DNA of 64,000 nucleotides from Candidatus Arcticimaribacter forsetii (GCF_910589745.1 NZ_OU342399.1:186001-250000); one strand, 5' to 3'. Shown: positions 31,842-40,777, counted from the first letter of the stretch. Notes: generated by a model not told the origin, from the sequence alone. A program made the numbers and translations.

Positions 31842-32432
31842 TTGAAAAGGCTTTATATACTTTTAATATTTCTGAGCTTTTATTCTTTTAGTCAAGAACG
31901 GAAGCAGTCTGTAATTACACAAAATCAAATCTTTGTAGTTTCATATAACGAGCAGTATGAGCAGCCAAATTGGATTGAATATACAGTAAGAAACCTCCCG
32001 AAAAGAGCTAGCAGGAAGGGGTTGAACTTTTACAATGTAGACAGTATCTGGACCTCTAACAATGCAGACTATAAAAATAATATTTGGGATAAAGGCCATT
32101 TAGCTCCTGCGGCATCCTTTGCAGACTCAAAATTAAACCTAAAAGCGACCTTCTCTTTTTTAAACTGTGCTTTACAGCACAATAAATTAAACAGAAAAGA
32201 ATGGAAGGAGTTAGAAGAACAAGTTCGTGAGTGGGCTAAAGAGTATGGAGATATAAAAATTCGCGTAGAAGTTTATTTTGACCCAGATCACCTAATTCTT
32301 CCTACAGGGGCTCATGTACCTTCTTCTTTTTTAAAACAAATTACCTTCCCTAACGGCTCCGTTAAGTGTTTTTACTTTTTAAATCAAGACACTTTAGACA
32401 AAGATTGGAAGGATTATGAAACGAAATGTTAA
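31842..32432 (+). CDS. Secreted DNA/RNA non-specific endonuclease
   Basis: The 196-residue protein begins at a TTG and has a signal peptide (KRLYILLIFLSFYSFSQ). The active-site motif of the beta-beta-alpha-Me NUC1 family is DKGHLAPAASF, the DRGH motif with Lys in place of Arg, followed by the metal-binding Asn region SFLNCALQHNKLNRKEWKEL. The protein should degrade nucleic acids outside the cytoplasm. It is somewhat shorter than Serratia nuclease. With 23 bp to the BspA-type gene it probably shares that transcript. Confidence 0.88.
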   Translation: MKRLYILLIFLSFYSFSQERKQSVITQNQIFVVSYNEQYEQPNWIEYTVRNLPKRASRKGLNFYNVDSIWTSNNADYKNNIWDKGHLAPAASFADSKLNLKATFSFLNCALQHNKLNRKEWKELEEQVREWAKEYGDIKIRVEVYFDPDHLILPTGAHVPSSFLKQITFPNGSVKCFYFLNQDTLDKDWKDYETKC

Positions 32433-32748
32433 TAAAATTTTGAGACGGACTAAAAAAATGGTTTTTATGAAACAAACAGTTTCAAATGATCACACTTAAT
32501 TAAATGCTAATTAAGCATTTTGAGTAACTATTTGACTCTGATTTATAGACATTTACTGTTTATTTTAAAAAATCCTCGTTTAAATATTGTTTTTATATAA
32601 GATTCTCGAAACACCTTTAAGCCACTTATAGTCAGTATTTGGAAGGATATTCTAAAAGCGTAATTAGTTTTATATTAAGTTTATTAACATAAAGAGGTTT
32701 TTCCAACAATATAATGCATACATTTGCAACCAATTAAAAAACATAATT
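32433..32748. other. Leader and promoter region of the cold-shock gene
   Basis: 316 bp without a gene. It holds a TACATTTG box (32719-32726) close to the cold-shock gene. The rest is AT-rich, with no hairpin that I can defend. Confidence 0.5.
32719..32726 (+). promoter_or_regulatory. Putative -7 box of the cold-shock gene promoter
   Basis: TACATTTG fits TAnnTTTG, 22 bp before the ATG. If used, the mRNA leader would be only about 15 nt, unlike the long leader of E. coli cspA. Confidence 0.45.
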
Positions 32749-32946
32749 ATGAGTAATCACAACGGAACTGTAAAGTTCTTTAACAACGCAAAAGGATTCG
32801 GATTCATTACAAATGAAAATGGAGAAGATATTTTTGTACACGTAAACAATACCCAAGACGAAATTACTGAAGGAGACAAAGTTAGCTATGATGTAGAGGA
32901 AACTCCAAAAGGTCTAAGCGCAATCAACGTTAGTCTAGAAGACTAA
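32749..32946 (+). CDS. Cold-shock domain protein (CspA family)
   Basis: The 65-residue protein is a single cold-shock domain: GTVKFFNNAKGFGFIT with RNP1 (KGFGFI), then DIFVHVNN with RNP2 (DIFVH), and the closing strands GDKVSYDVEETPKGLSAINV. It binds single-stranded RNA and DNA and acts as an RNA chaperone. Spacing and length are standard. It is a single-gene unit with a strong terminator 24 bp downstream. Confidence 0.95.
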   Translation: MSNHNGTVKFFNNAKGFGFITNENGEDIFVHVNNTQDEITEGDKVSYDVEETPKGLSAINVSLED

Positions 32947-32965
32947 TTCGTATAAAGTATAGTGT

Positions 32966-32998
32966 AAAAAGCCCTACCATTTGGTAGGGCTTTTTTTT
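32966..32998 (+). terminator. Terminator of the cold-shock gene
   Basis: GCCCTACC / GGTAGGGC with an ATTT loop, A5 before and T8 after, so it can work for both converging genes. Confidence 0.92.
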
Positions 32999-33018
32999 GC
33001 CTTAACTTTAAGGAGTGA

Positions 33019-34755
33019 TCACATTCTAGTTTGATAAGTATAAAGCTCATAATATCTGCCTTTTGAAGCAATAAGTTCTTCATGTCTTCCGCGTTCTACA
33101 ACATCACCCTCCTCAATTACTAATATCTGATCCGCTTTTTGGATGGTACTCAATCGGTGAGCAATTACAAAAGTAGTTCTGTTTTTCATTAGCTCCCCTA
33201 GACTTTTTTGAATAAAAGCCTCGCTTTGAGTGTCCAGATTTGAAGTGGCCTCATCTAAGATTACAATCTTAGGTTTAGCTAATAACGCACGTGCAATTGA
33301 AATTCGCTGTCTTTGTCCTCCAGATAATTTAACACCTCGTTCCCCAATAAGGGTGTCCAAACCATTGTCAAAACGGTCAGTAAATTCGTTTACATAAGCT
33401 CCTTGAACAGCTTCTAATAGCTCTTCTTCGCTAGCATCGGGCCTAGGGAATAAAATATTTTCTCTAATTGTTCCTTCATAAAGAAAATCATCCTGAAGAA
33501 CAACACCCAACTGACTTCTAAAACTTTTTAGATCTACTTTAGATAAGTCCACACCATCTACCAAAACTTGTCCGGAAGTAGGGTTTAGAAAAGCAGTAGC
33601 TAAACCAGCAATAGTAGTCTTTCCTGAACCACTTGAACCTACCAAAGCAGTTACCGATCCACATGGAGCTTCAAAAGAGACTTTATGGAGGACATCTACT
33701 GCTCCATCATAACTAAACGTAATATCTTTGAAAGATACAGATCCATTAATTTGGTCTAGTTTCTGTGTTCTTTCTTCGGTGTTATTTTCTTCTTCAATAC
33801 GCATTAGTTCTTGCGTTCGATCTAAGCCTGCAAAAGCTTCTGTAAGTTGACTCCCAATATTACTCATCTGAACAATTGGAGCAATCATAAAACCTAGGAA
33901 AAGAGTAAAAGAAACGAATTCTCCATAGGTCATGGTTCCTTCCATAATAAAATAACCGCCCATACCCATTATACCTGCGGAAGCCAGTCCTAGTAAAAAT
34001 GTGGACGAACTTGTCATAAGAGCAGTTGCCGTTAAGCTCTTTTTAACGTTCTGAAATAGTTCATTGACACCTTTTTCAAAAACCTGCTGCTCTTGTTCTT
34101 CAGCATTGAACCCTTTAATCACTCGAATACCATTTAAAGTTTCGGTGAGCCTTCCTGTGACTTCAGCATTTATTTTTCCTCTTGCTCTAAATATCGGTCG
34201 AATGTAACCAAATGCTTTTAATGCAATAATTGCAAAAATGATCACCGGAACTAGAACAAACAGGGTCATTTGAGCATTAATTTTAATTAAAATTACTAGA
34301 GAAATTACCGCGGTAATACTCCCTCCAATTAATTGAACTAGACCTGTGCCAACTAAATTACGGACCCCTTCAACGTCGGTCATTACTCTAGAAACTAATG
34401 CTCCCGATTTATTATTATCAAAAAAACTTACGGGAAGTTTTAATATTTTTTTCTGGACTTCTGCTCTTAGAATAGAGATTAAATGTTGTGCTTCAACACT
34501 TAATATTCGGGTAAGCGAAAAGGAGCTAATAGATTGAAACAACAACGCCGAGCAAACTATAATTAGTAAAACAGTAAGTGCGTGGGTATCTTTAGAAGGT
34601 ATTACTTCGTCAATTAAGTTTTTACTTGCATAAGGAAGCACTAACCCTGATAAGCTTCTAACAATAATTAGAAACAACCCCAATGAAACTATTTTTCTTC
34701 TAGGCCAAATAAATTCTTTAAACGCCCAACTGAAGGAAACATTATTTTTACTCAT
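33019..34755 (-). CDS. ABC exporter, fused permease-ATPase (MsbA-like)
   Basis: The 578-residue half-transporter has six membrane helices in residues 20-310 and a C-terminal ATPase. The ATPase has Walker A GSSGSGKTT, Q-loop VVLQDDFLYEGT, signature LSGGQRQRISIARA, Walker B KIVILDEATSNLD and the H-loop IAHRLSTI. It acts as a homodimer, or as a heterodimer with a partner gene not seen here. The order and length match lipid A/drug exporters of the MsbA/LmrA group; the cargo is unknown. It appears to be a single-gene unit. Confidence 0.93.
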   Translation of the reverse strand: MSKNNVSFSWAFKEFIWPRRKIVSLGLFLIIVRSLSGLVLPYASKNLIDEVIPSKDTHALTVLLIIVCSALLFQSISSFSLTRILSVEAQHLISILRAEVQKKILKLPVSFFDNNKSGALVSRVMTDVEGVRNLVGTGLVQLIGGSITAVISLVILIKINAQMTLFVLVPVIIFAIIALKAFGYIRPIFRARGKINAEVTGRLTETLNGIRVIKGFNAEEQEQQVFEKGVNELFQNVKKSLTATALMTSSSTFLLGLASAGIMGMGGYFIMEGTMTYGEFVSFTLFLGFMIAPIVQMSNIGSQLTEAFAGLDRTQELMRIEEENNTEERTQKLDQINGSVSFKDITFSYDGAVDVLHKVSFEAPCGSVTALVGSSGSGKTTIAGLATAFLNPTSGQVLVDGVDLSKVDLKSFRSQLGVVLQDDFLYEGTIRENILFPRPDASEEELLEAVQGAYVNEFTDRFDNGLDTLIGERGVKLSGGQRQRISIARALLAKPKIVILDEATSNLDTQSEAFIQKSLGELMKNRTTFVIAHRLSTIQKADQILVIEEGDVVERGRHEELIASKGRYYELYTYQTRM

Positions 34756-34832
34756 ATCTTTGTTTAAGGTATAAAACTAAGTTATTACTTTGGACTTCTA
34801 TTAAGGATATTAGTCTTTTAAATTGATTGTTT

Positions 34833-35033
34833 ATGAACGATGAAATGTTATTAATGTTTCCCATAGAAGTCTACATTGCTATTGGTGTTTTCTTTGGAGC
34901 TTTAGGAGCTTATTTGTCTGAAAAAAGAGGGAGAACCCACTATAAAGGATTTTTGGTTGGTTTTCTTTTTGGATTCCCGGGGGTGGTTTGTTTATTTATA
35001 TTTCTTAAGAACAAGAAAAAAAAGGACTCCTAA
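34833..35033 (+). CDS. Small membrane protein
   Basis: From the ATG at 34833 (MNDEMLLMFPIEVYIAIGVF) the product has 66 residues, with two hydrophobic segments (YIAIGVFFGALGAYLSE and FLVGFLFGFPGVVCLFIFL) and a Lys-rich end. It resembles the small membrane proteins common in Bacteroidetes whose function is unknown. An in-frame TTG at 34827 is a less likely start. It ends 10 bp from the convergent PepSY gene. Confidence 0.55.
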   Translation: MNDEMLLMFPIEVYIAIGVFFGALGAYLSEKRGRTHYKGFLVGFLFGFPGVVCLFIFLKNKKKKDS

Positions 35034-35043
35034 AATTATATCC

Positions 35044-35736
35044 TTATTGTTTTGTTCTCCTAGTAGAAGTAACAAAAGCTAGAGCAAATCCACTTAGAAC
35101 AGTGATTAATCCTAACAAAGAAAATATACGCAGGGTGATTTTGTTAAAGTCGTCTCTGCCTTCGTAGTCCATGGTGTGTGTCATCCATAAAAAATCGAAC
35201 CACCTCCAGCGGCTGTGTCTAATTCTTTGAAATTTACCGTCTTTTGCGCTAACATAAGCAATTGGATTTCCTTTCCCAGTTAACCAAACTTTATATGCAG
35301 GTAAAGGCCTTCCTCTATACTCATCCTGTTTAGAAACGGTGTCAATGTATGCTATTTTTTCTATTTGATATTCTTCTAAAACGTAGGCTCGAATAACCTC
35401 TTTTGCGGTTTCTTCAGAAATTTGATTTTGTTTTTTACCGTTTATAGCATTGAATAAAAGAGAGTCGTTAATCCAATAGTAAGGAGTTTTGCCAATTGCT
35501 TTTAATTCCAGTTTTTTTAAGTCTATTTCTGTTCTGTTTTCAACAGAATCGACAGAAATAAGGGAATTAAAAATAAGTTCTTGAGGTCCTTTTAAATAAT
35601 GATCTCCGTGAATTTCGTCTATATTAGTCCAGCTAAAATAAAGCCCAGAGATTGTCCAAAATAAAAATTGAATTCCAATAAAAATACCCAGAAATCGGTG
35701 GGTTTTTCTAAATTTATTTATTGTTTGATAACGCAT
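35044..35736 (-). CDS. PepSY-associated membrane protein
   Basis: The 230-residue protein has an N-terminal helix preceded by FRKTHRFLGIFIGIQFLFWT (the PepSY_TM start, with a His near the membrane face), a soluble middle with a PepSY-like unit (ISEETAKEVIRAYVLEEYQI, followed by YKVWLTGKGNPIAYVSAKDG), the block RWRWFDFLWMTHTMDYEGRD, and a final helix (LRIFSLLGLITVLSGFALAF). Family members are linked to iron reduction or periplasmic protein handling. It is the last gene of a three-gene cluster with an ABA4-like protein and a 2OG oxygenase. Confidence 0.8.
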   Translation of the reverse strand: MRYQTINKFRKTHRFLGIFIGIQFLFWTISGLYFSWTNIDEIHGDHYLKGPQELIFNSLISVDSVENRTEIDLKKLELKAIGKTPYYWINDSLLFNAINGKKQNQISEETAKEVIRAYVLEEYQIEKIAYIDTVSKQDEYRGRPLPAYKVWLTGKGNPIAYVSAKDGKFQRIRHSRWRWFDFLWMTHTMDYEGRDDFNKITLRIFSLLGLITVLSGFALAFVTSTRRTKQ

Positions 35737-35747
35737 AATAATACAGC

Positions 35748-36170
35748 TTACTTTTTAAGAAATAATTTGCATGTTTCATAAAGTAAAACTCCAATAGGAC
35801 CTAGCATGAATGTTGCTAGTAGGGGAACCACGATCCAAAGGTGATTTATTTCTTTCTTTTTAGATTCTCTTAAAATCCAACAGCCTACCCAAAAATCAAA
35901 AGCAAGATAATGTAGCCAACCGGCTGCAATTAATTCAGGGGTACTGTTTTCATACAAAGCTATAATCCCTTCAAGTGAAGAAAAATCAACACTACCCATT
36001 CCTCCATTTGCAATCATAAAGTATAAATAAACAATACTTAATAAAAGTGGGACAAAAGGACGTTTTGAAATAAGAACTGTAAACCTCCAGTTAGGAGTAA
36101 AAATTAAAAGCCCCCATGCTACTAAAATACTGGTGTTACAGATCGTAAATAAAAGCTCAGTTGTTTCCAT
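35748..36170 (-). CDS. ABA4-like (DUF4281) membrane protein
   Basis: The 140-residue protein has four membrane helices: LFTICNTSILVAWGLLIF, PFVPLLLSIVYLYFMIA, LHYLAFDFWVGCWILRE and IVVPLLATFMLGPIGVLLYE. The last two, with HYLAFDFWVGCWI and GPIGVLLYE, are the DUF4281 hallmarks. Plant ABA4 is needed for neoxanthin synthesis and has recently been linked to xanthophyll isomerisation; the bacterial homologues are uncharacterised. It lies 3 bp from the end of the oxygenase gene and 11 bp before the PepSY gene. Confidence 0.82.
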   Translation of the reverse strand: METTELLFTICNTSILVAWGLLIFTPNWRFTVLISKRPFVPLLLSIVYLYFMIANGGMGSVDFSSLEGIIALYENSTPELIAAGWLHYLAFDFWVGCWILRESKKKEINHLWIVVPLLATFMLGPIGVLLYETCKLFLKK

Positions 36171-36173
36171 AGT

Positions 36174-37115
36174 TTATTTTTTAATTAATCCAAGATCAAT
36201 CAATCTTTCATGTAAAAAAGCCCCTGCGGTAGTGTCTTCATAATTTTTAGGATTATTTTCAGACACACAACTTTGCAAGCAATTTAAGGGCATTTTTGCT
36301 ATAGGGTGCATAAAGAAAGGAATAGAATATCTTGAACTACCCCATGCTTCTTTAGGCGGATTAACTACCTGATGCAAGGTCGATTTAAGCTTATTATTTG
36401 TTAGTCTAGACATCATATCACCCATATTAATGATAAGTTCATCAGGCTTTGCAATAGCATCAATCCACTCCCCTTGATTTGTCATAACCTGCAACCCTTT
36501 TCCCTGTGCACCCATTAAAAGAGTAATTAAATTTATATCTCCATGGGCGGCTGCTCGAATAGCGTTTTTAGGCTCTTCTACAATAGGAGGGTAGTGAATA
36601 GCCCGTAATATAGAGTTTCCATTAGAAATGTATTCATCGAAATAATGTTCCTCTAAATTAAGATGAAGAGCAATAGCTTGAAGTACATATTGTGCTGTTT
36701 TTTCTAATAGTTTATATGTTTTTTTTCCAATTTCATTAAACCCAACGAGCTCGTTTACGGTTAAATTTTCAGGATAAAGTTTAGGGGTTTGTTCCTCGTA
36801 TTGGCCAAAATGCCAAAACTCTTTTAAGTCGCCTTCTTTTTGATCTTTAGCATGCTCTTTTCCAAAAGAGGTATACCCTCTTTGACCTCCACCTCCGTCA
36901 ATTTCATATTTTCTTTTGACGGCATCAGGAAGATTAAAAAAGGCCTTTACCTCAGAATAAAGATTCTCCATAATTTCAGGAGAAAGAAAATGTCCTTTTA
37001 ATGCAACGAAACCAATTTCTTCAAAAGCTGCTCCAAGTTGTGAAACAAACAGTTGTTTCTTGGTCGAGTCTTTACTTATAAAATCAGTTAAATCTACTTG
37101 CGGAATTTGTTTCAC
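36174..37115 (-). CDS. Isopenicillin N synthase-like 2OG-Fe(II) oxygenase
   Basis: The 313-residue protein has the N-terminal DIOX_N region (IPQVDLTDFISKDSTKKQLF, LGAAFEEIGFVALKGHFL) and the double-stranded beta-helix with the iron ligands His-X-Asp in AAHGDINLITLLM and the distal His in KSTLHQVVNP. The 2-oxoglutarate-binding RxS is SSRYSIPFF. It should hydroxylate or oxidise a small organic substrate that cannot be named. It is the first gene of the cluster with the ABA4-like and PepSY genes, 33 bp downstream of the riboflavin synthase gene. Confidence 0.9.
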   Translation of the reverse strand: MKQIPQVDLTDFISKDSTKKQLFVSQLGAAFEEIGFVALKGHFLSPEIMENLYSEVKAFFNLPDAVKRKYEIDGGGGQRGYTSFGKEHAKDQKEGDLKEFWHFGQYEEQTPKLYPENLTVNELVGFNEIGKKTYKLLEKTAQYVLQAIALHLNLEEHYFDEYISNGNSILRAIHYPPIVEEPKNAIRAAAHGDINLITLLMGAQGKGLQVMTNQGEWIDAIAKPDELIINMGDMMSRLTNNKLKSTLHQVVNPPKEAWGSSRYSIPFFMHPIAKMPLNCLQSCVSENNPKNYEDTTAGAFLHERLIDLGLIKK

Positions 37116-37148
37116 TTCAGTTAATTTTATTTTAAAAAACGCTTCTTT

Positions 37149-37736
37149 TTAGTTTATCAACTGCATTTTAGCAATGTATTTCCCAACCACATCAAACTCA
37201 AGATTAACACGAGTTCCGACAGCGAATTCATGAAAATTTGTATGCTCGTAAGTGTACGGAATTATAGCAACCGAAAAGTCTGAAATCCCAGAATCTACAA
37301 CGGTTAAGCTCACTCCGTTTATGGTAATAGAGCCTTTTTCAATGGTTATGTTTTTTAATTTAGGATCATAATTAAAGGTATAGTACCAACTGCCTCCTGT
37401 TTCTTTAACTAGAGTACATTGCCCAACTTGATCAACGTGACCTTGAACAATATGACCATCCAAACGCGCTCCTAATTTCATTGCGCGTTCTAGATTTACT
37501 TTAGACCCTATAACGAGATCGCTTAGGTTTGTTTTGTCTAAACTTTCTTTAATAGCGGTTACAGTATATTGATTTTTGTTAATAGCTACCACTGTTAAGC
37601 ATACCCCATTATGAGCAACACTTTGGTCTATTTTTAATTCAGGTGTTAGGTTACTCTCCATTGTTATATGAAGGTTTTCATCTTCACTCACTAATTTCTT
37701 TACTTCTCCAAAACCTTCTATGATTCCTGTAAACAT
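37149..37736 (-). CDS. ribE: Riboflavin synthase (alpha subunit)
   Basis: The 195-residue protein begins MFTGIIEGFGEVKKL, the invariant start of this enzyme, and has two lumazine-binding barrels: residues 1-90 (with VAHNGVCLTVVAINKNQYTV) and 95-190 (LGARLDGHIVQGHVDQVGQC and GSITINGVSLTVVDSG). It dismutates two 6,7-dimethyl-8-ribityllumazine molecules to riboflavin. It is divergent from pdxA, with about 58 bp between starts. No FMN riboswitch is present in that space. Confidence 0.96.
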   Translation of the reverse strand: MFTGIIEGFGEVKKLVSEDENLHITMESNLTPELKIDQSVAHNGVCLTVVAINKNQYTVTAIKESLDKTNLSDLVIGSKVNLERAMKLGARLDGHIVQGHVDQVGQCTLVKETGGSWYYTFNYDPKLKNITIEKGSITINGVSLTVVDSGISDFSVAIIPYTYEHTNFHEFAVGTRVNLEFDVVGKYIAKMQLIN

Positions 37737-37794
37737 TTCCTAGATTATATTGATTAACTTTGTTGATCTAAATTACTAATAAATCAAGGATTTG

Positions 37795-38811
37795 ATGGAA
37801 GAAGCCCGAAAAATAAAAGTAGGAATTTCAATTGGAGACCCGAATGGAATTGGAATAGAGGTCATCTTAAAAATATTTGAACAAAAGGAACTCTTTGATT
37901 TTTTTACACCAGTGCTTTACGGGAATATGAAATTGATCAGCTTTCAGAAGAGACATCTCAATTTAAGAACCTCTCTTAGCCCATTTAAACAAGGAGGAAA
38001 ATTAAGCCCAAATCAAGTAAATGTTGTTGATGTTTGGGATAAGGTTTATAACACCACTTTTGGAAAATCCACTCCAGAAGGTGGGGAGCAGGCTCTTAAA
38101 TCATTAAAAGCAGCGACTGCAGCTTTAAAAGAAGGACATGTCGATGTTTTAGTAACTGCGCCTATAGACAAACACAACATTCAGTCTGACACATTCAAAT
38201 TTCCAGGGCATACCGACTTTCTTGCTAAAGAATTAGGAGGGAAGAGCCTTATGTTTATGATAACCGACGAACTAAAGGTAGGTTTACTAACTGATCATGT
38301 TCCGGTAAGCGAAGTTGCAGAACTTATTACACCAGAAAGAATTGAAGAAAAAGTGTCCTTAATGATGCGTTCTCTAATCGAAGATTTTGGCATTTCTAAG
38401 CCTAAAATAGGAGTTCTTGGGATAAACCCCCACACAGGAGATCAAGGTATTATTGGAAGTGAAGACGATGAAGTGCTTCGCCCTACCTTAAAAAAAATCT
38501 ATAATAAAGGACAAATAGTGATGGGTCCTTATGCAGCGGACAGTTTTTTTGGAGCTCAAACCCACACTCAATTTGATGCAGTGTTAGCAGTTTATCATGA
38601 CCAAGGATTAATCCCTTTCAAAACCTTATCTTTTGGACGAGGGGTTAATTATACCGCGGGATTAACTAAGGTTCGCACATCACCAGATCATGGAACCGCT
38701 TTCGAAATTGCAGGAAAAGGAGAAGCTCGAATTGACTCTTTTAAAGAAGCTCTTTTTGCTGCTAGACAGATCTATTTCGAACGAAGTGCAAATGAAAATA
38801 TAAGAGACTAA
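37795..38811 (+). CDS. pdxA: 4-hydroxythreonine-4-phosphate dehydrogenase
   Basis: The ATG at 37795, after AAGGA, gives 338 residues. Conserved blocks are VGISIGDPNGIGIEVILKIF, LVTAPIDKHNI, KFPGHTDFLA (metal-binding His), GLLTDHVPVS, VLGINPHTGDQG, GPYAADSFF and VYHDQGLIPFKTLSFGRGVN. It oxidises 4-phosphohydroxy-threonine in the deoxyxylulose-independent branch of pyridoxal phosphate synthesis. The alternative TTG at 37792 would add one residue. It is followed by the rpmF cluster but has its own space, with a promoter box between. Confidence 0.96.
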   Translation: MEEARKIKVGISIGDPNGIGIEVILKIFEQKELFDFFTPVLYGNMKLISFQKRHLNLRTSLSPFKQGGKLSPNQVNVVDVWDKVYNTTFGKSTPEGGEQALKSLKAATAALKEGHVDVLVTAPIDKHNIQSDTFKFPGHTDFLAKELGGKSLMFMITDELKVGLLTDHVPVSEVAELITPERIEEKVSLMMRSLIEDFGISKPKIGVLGINPHTGDQGIIGSEDDEVLRPTLKKIYNKGQIVMGPYAADSFFGAQTHTQFDAVLAVYHDQGLIPFKTLSFGRGVNYTAGLTKVRTSPDHGTAFEIAGKGEARIDSFKEALFAARQIYFERSANENIRD

Positions 38812-38865
38812 TACTTAGTAAGTGACAATTTTCTGTTGAAAGCTTTTTGGTTGATAATTTTTTAT

Positions 38866-38873
38866 TAAATTTG
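38866..38873 (+). promoter_or_regulatory. Putative promoter of the yceD-rpmF cluster
   Basis: TAAATTTG fits the TAnnTTTG -7 box, 20 bp before the ATG of the DUF177 gene. A TTTTTGG stretch at 38844-38850 stands about 16 bp upstream and could be a -33 element. Confidence 0.55.
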
Positions 38874-38892
38874 CAGGCTCAATAACTATTGA

Positions 38893-39423
38893 ATGGAACG
38901 CTCAACTGAATTTATGTTGCCTTTTGTAGGCTTAAAAGAAGGGGTTCACCAGTTCGAATACGAGATTGAAAATACGTTCTTTAAAAACTATGATTTTAAT
39001 GACTTCTTTAGCGCAAAAGTAAAGATATCGTTGGCTTTCGACAAAAAGTCAACCTTAATGAATCTTAACTTTAAAGCGGAAGGAAGTGTAGAAGTTGCTT
39101 GCGATGTAACCGACGAACGCTTTGATTTTCCAATTAACACAACTTATGATTGGATCATTAAATTTGGAGACGAGTACAACAACGACAACGATGAAATCCT
39201 AATCATTCCTCATGGAAGCTATGAAATTGATGTAGCTCAACCAATTTATGAAATGATTGTTTTAGCAATACCTGCTAAAATTGAACATCCAGGGATTGCA
39301 GACGGAACGTTAAAATCAGATATATTAAAAAAACTAGAAGAATTACAACCAAAAGAACGTTTGCTTCCAGAAGAAGAAAGCGATCCTAGATGGAATAAAT
39401 TAAAAGACTTATTAAAACAATAA
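38893..39423 (+). CDS. yceD: DUF177 (YceD) family protein
   Basis: The 176-residue protein has the DUF177 core: [40 protein letters not shown] with the single Cys motif, then the acidic stretch [20 protein letters not shown] and [20 protein letters not shown]. The C-terminal part ends [13 protein letters not shown]. YceD homologues are always next to rpmF and are implicated in 23S rRNA metabolism. Here rpmF begins 1 bp after its stop. Confidence 0.92.
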   Translation: MERSTEFMLPFVGLKEGVHQFEYEIENTFFKNYDFNDFFSAKVKISLAFDKKSTLMNLNFKAEGSVEVACDVTDERFDFPINTTYDWIIKFGDEYNNDNDEILIIPHGSYEIDVAQPIYEMIVLAIPAKIEHPGIADGTLKSDILKKLEELQPKERLLPEEESDPRWNKLKDLLKQ

Positions 39424-39424
39424 A

Positions 39425-39622
39425 ATGGCACATCCTAAGAGAAAAATATCCAAAACAAGAAGAGACAAAAGAAGAACTCATTTCAAAGCAACTCCTTCTC
39501 AAATTGCTGTAGATTCAACTACGGGTGAATCACATCTTTATCACCGAGCTCACTGGCATGAAGGGAAATTGTACTACAAAGGAAAAGTTCTTATTGACAA
39601 TACTGAAGTAGCTGAAGCTTAG
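39425..39622 (+). CDS. rpmF: 50S ribosomal protein L32
   Basis: The 65-residue protein starts [20 protein letters not shown], standard for L32 in Bacteroidetes. The zinc-finger Cys residues of other L32 forms are absent (the equivalent region is HLYHRAHWH), which is normal in this phylum. It is 1 bp after yceD and followed by a strong terminator, so fabH is probably transcribed from its own promoter or by read-through. Confidence 0.97.
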   Translation: MAHPKRKISKTRRDKRRTHFKATPSQIAVDSTTGESHLYHRAHWHEGKLYYKGKVLIDNTEVAEA

Positions 39623-39641
39623 TCAGAAACTTACATTAAAC

Positions 39642-39673
39642 AAAAAAACGCTCTCATTTTGAGAGCTTTTTTT
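39642..39673 (+). terminator. Terminator after rpmF
   Basis: GCTCTCA / TGAGAGC around a short TTT loop, with A7 before and T7 after, 28 bp past the rpmF stop. Confidence 0.88.
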
Positions 39674-39749
39674 GTAAAAAAAATATCCAGTCGTTCAAAA
39701 ATCTAGTATATTCACTTTCTAAATGCTAGAATATTAAGTAAGCATTTCA

Positions 39750-40766
39750 ATGAAAAGCATAAACTCAAAAGGTATAAAAGCTGCCATAACTGCAGTAAGC
39801 GGTTACGTTCCTTCAGATGTTTTATCCAATACTGATTTGGAAAAAATGGTTGATACGAACGACGAATGGATTGTTACACGAACTGGAATTAAAGAGCGTA
39901 GAATAGCTCGAAATCCACTAGAACCAACTTCTTTTTTGGCAATACAAGCGGCAAAACAGCTCCTTGAAAAGAAAAACCTCGACCCTTCAACAATAGACTT
40001 AGTGATTGTTGCTACAGCAACACCAGACATGCAAGTAGTTGCTACTGCTGCCTATGTAGCCACACAAATTGGAGCTCATAATGCTTTTGGTTTTGACTTA
40101 CAAGCTGCCTGTTCAGGATTCTTGTACGGAATGTCTACTGCTGCTTCCTACATAGAATCAGGACGTTATAAAAAAGTACTATTGATAGGGGCAGATAAAA
40201 TGTCATCTATTGTTGATTACACAGATAGAGCAACTTGCATAATTTTTGGAGATGGAGCTGGAGCAGTTCTTTTTGAACCCTCAGAAAACGAATATGGTTT
40301 TGAAGATTCCTATTTAAGAAGTGATGGGTCTGGAAGAGATTTTCTTGCGATTAAGTCTGGAGGGTCTTTATATCCATTCGACGAAAACACTTACGAAGAG
40401 GGAGGCCATAACATTAAGCAAGATGGTCAGACTGTTTTTAAGAATGCGGTCAAGAATATGGCAGATGCAGCAGAGAAACTAATGACACAAAATGATCTTA
40501 CAGGAGATCAGATTGCTTATTTACTTCCTCATCAAGCGAACAAAAGAATTATAGACGCAACCGCAAGGAGAATTAATCTCCCAGAGGATCGTGTATTAAT
40601 GAATATAGAAAAATACGGAAATACAACAGCAGCTACTCTACCTTTGTTAATTTCAGATTTTGAATCTAAATTTTCAAAAGGAGACAAGTTAGTTTTTGCA
40701 GCTTTTGGTGCAGGATTTACTTGGGGAGCTGTATATTTAACATGGAATTACGATTATAACAACTAA
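39750..40766 (+). CDS. fabH: 3-oxoacyl-ACP synthase III (FabH)
   Basis: The 338-residue thiolase-fold enzyme starts with MKSINSKGIKAAITAVSGYV and has the catalytic triad: Cys in DLQAACSGFLYG, His in LLPHQANKRI and Asn in EKYGNTTAATLP. TNDEWIVTRTGIKERR near the N-terminus and GAGFTWGAVYLTW at the end are diagnostic. It condenses acetyl-CoA with malonyl-ACP to begin fatty acid synthesis; in this phylum branched starters are also used. accB follows 11 bp on, linking initiation with malonyl-CoA supply. Confidence 0.96.
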   Translation: MKSINSKGIKAAITAVSGYVPSDVLSNTDLEKMVDTNDEWIVTRTGIKERRIARNPLEPTSFLAIQAAKQLLEKKNLDPSTIDLVIVATATPDMQVVATAAYVATQIGAHNAFGFDLQAACSGFLYGMSTAASYIESGRYKKVLLIGADKMSSIVDYTDRATCIIFGDGAGAVLFEPSENEYGFEDSYLRSDGSGRDFLAIKSGGSLYPFDENTYEEGGHNIKQDGQTVFKNAVKNMADAAEKLMTQNDLTGDQIAYLLPHQANKRIIDATARRINLPEDRVLMNIEKYGNTTAATLPLLISDFESKFSKGDKLVFAAFGAGFTWGAVYLTWNYDYNN

Positions 40767-40777
40767 ATAGTTTAGAT

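Noticed and set aside
32433..32718. Long cold-shock-type regulatory leader before the csp gene
   Set aside because: A promoter-like box sits only 22 bp from the start, and no conserved cold box or hairpin is visible in the rest.
37737..37794. FMN riboswitch before riboflavin synthase
   Set aside because: Only 58 bp separate the divergent starts and no RFN-element helices can be drawn.
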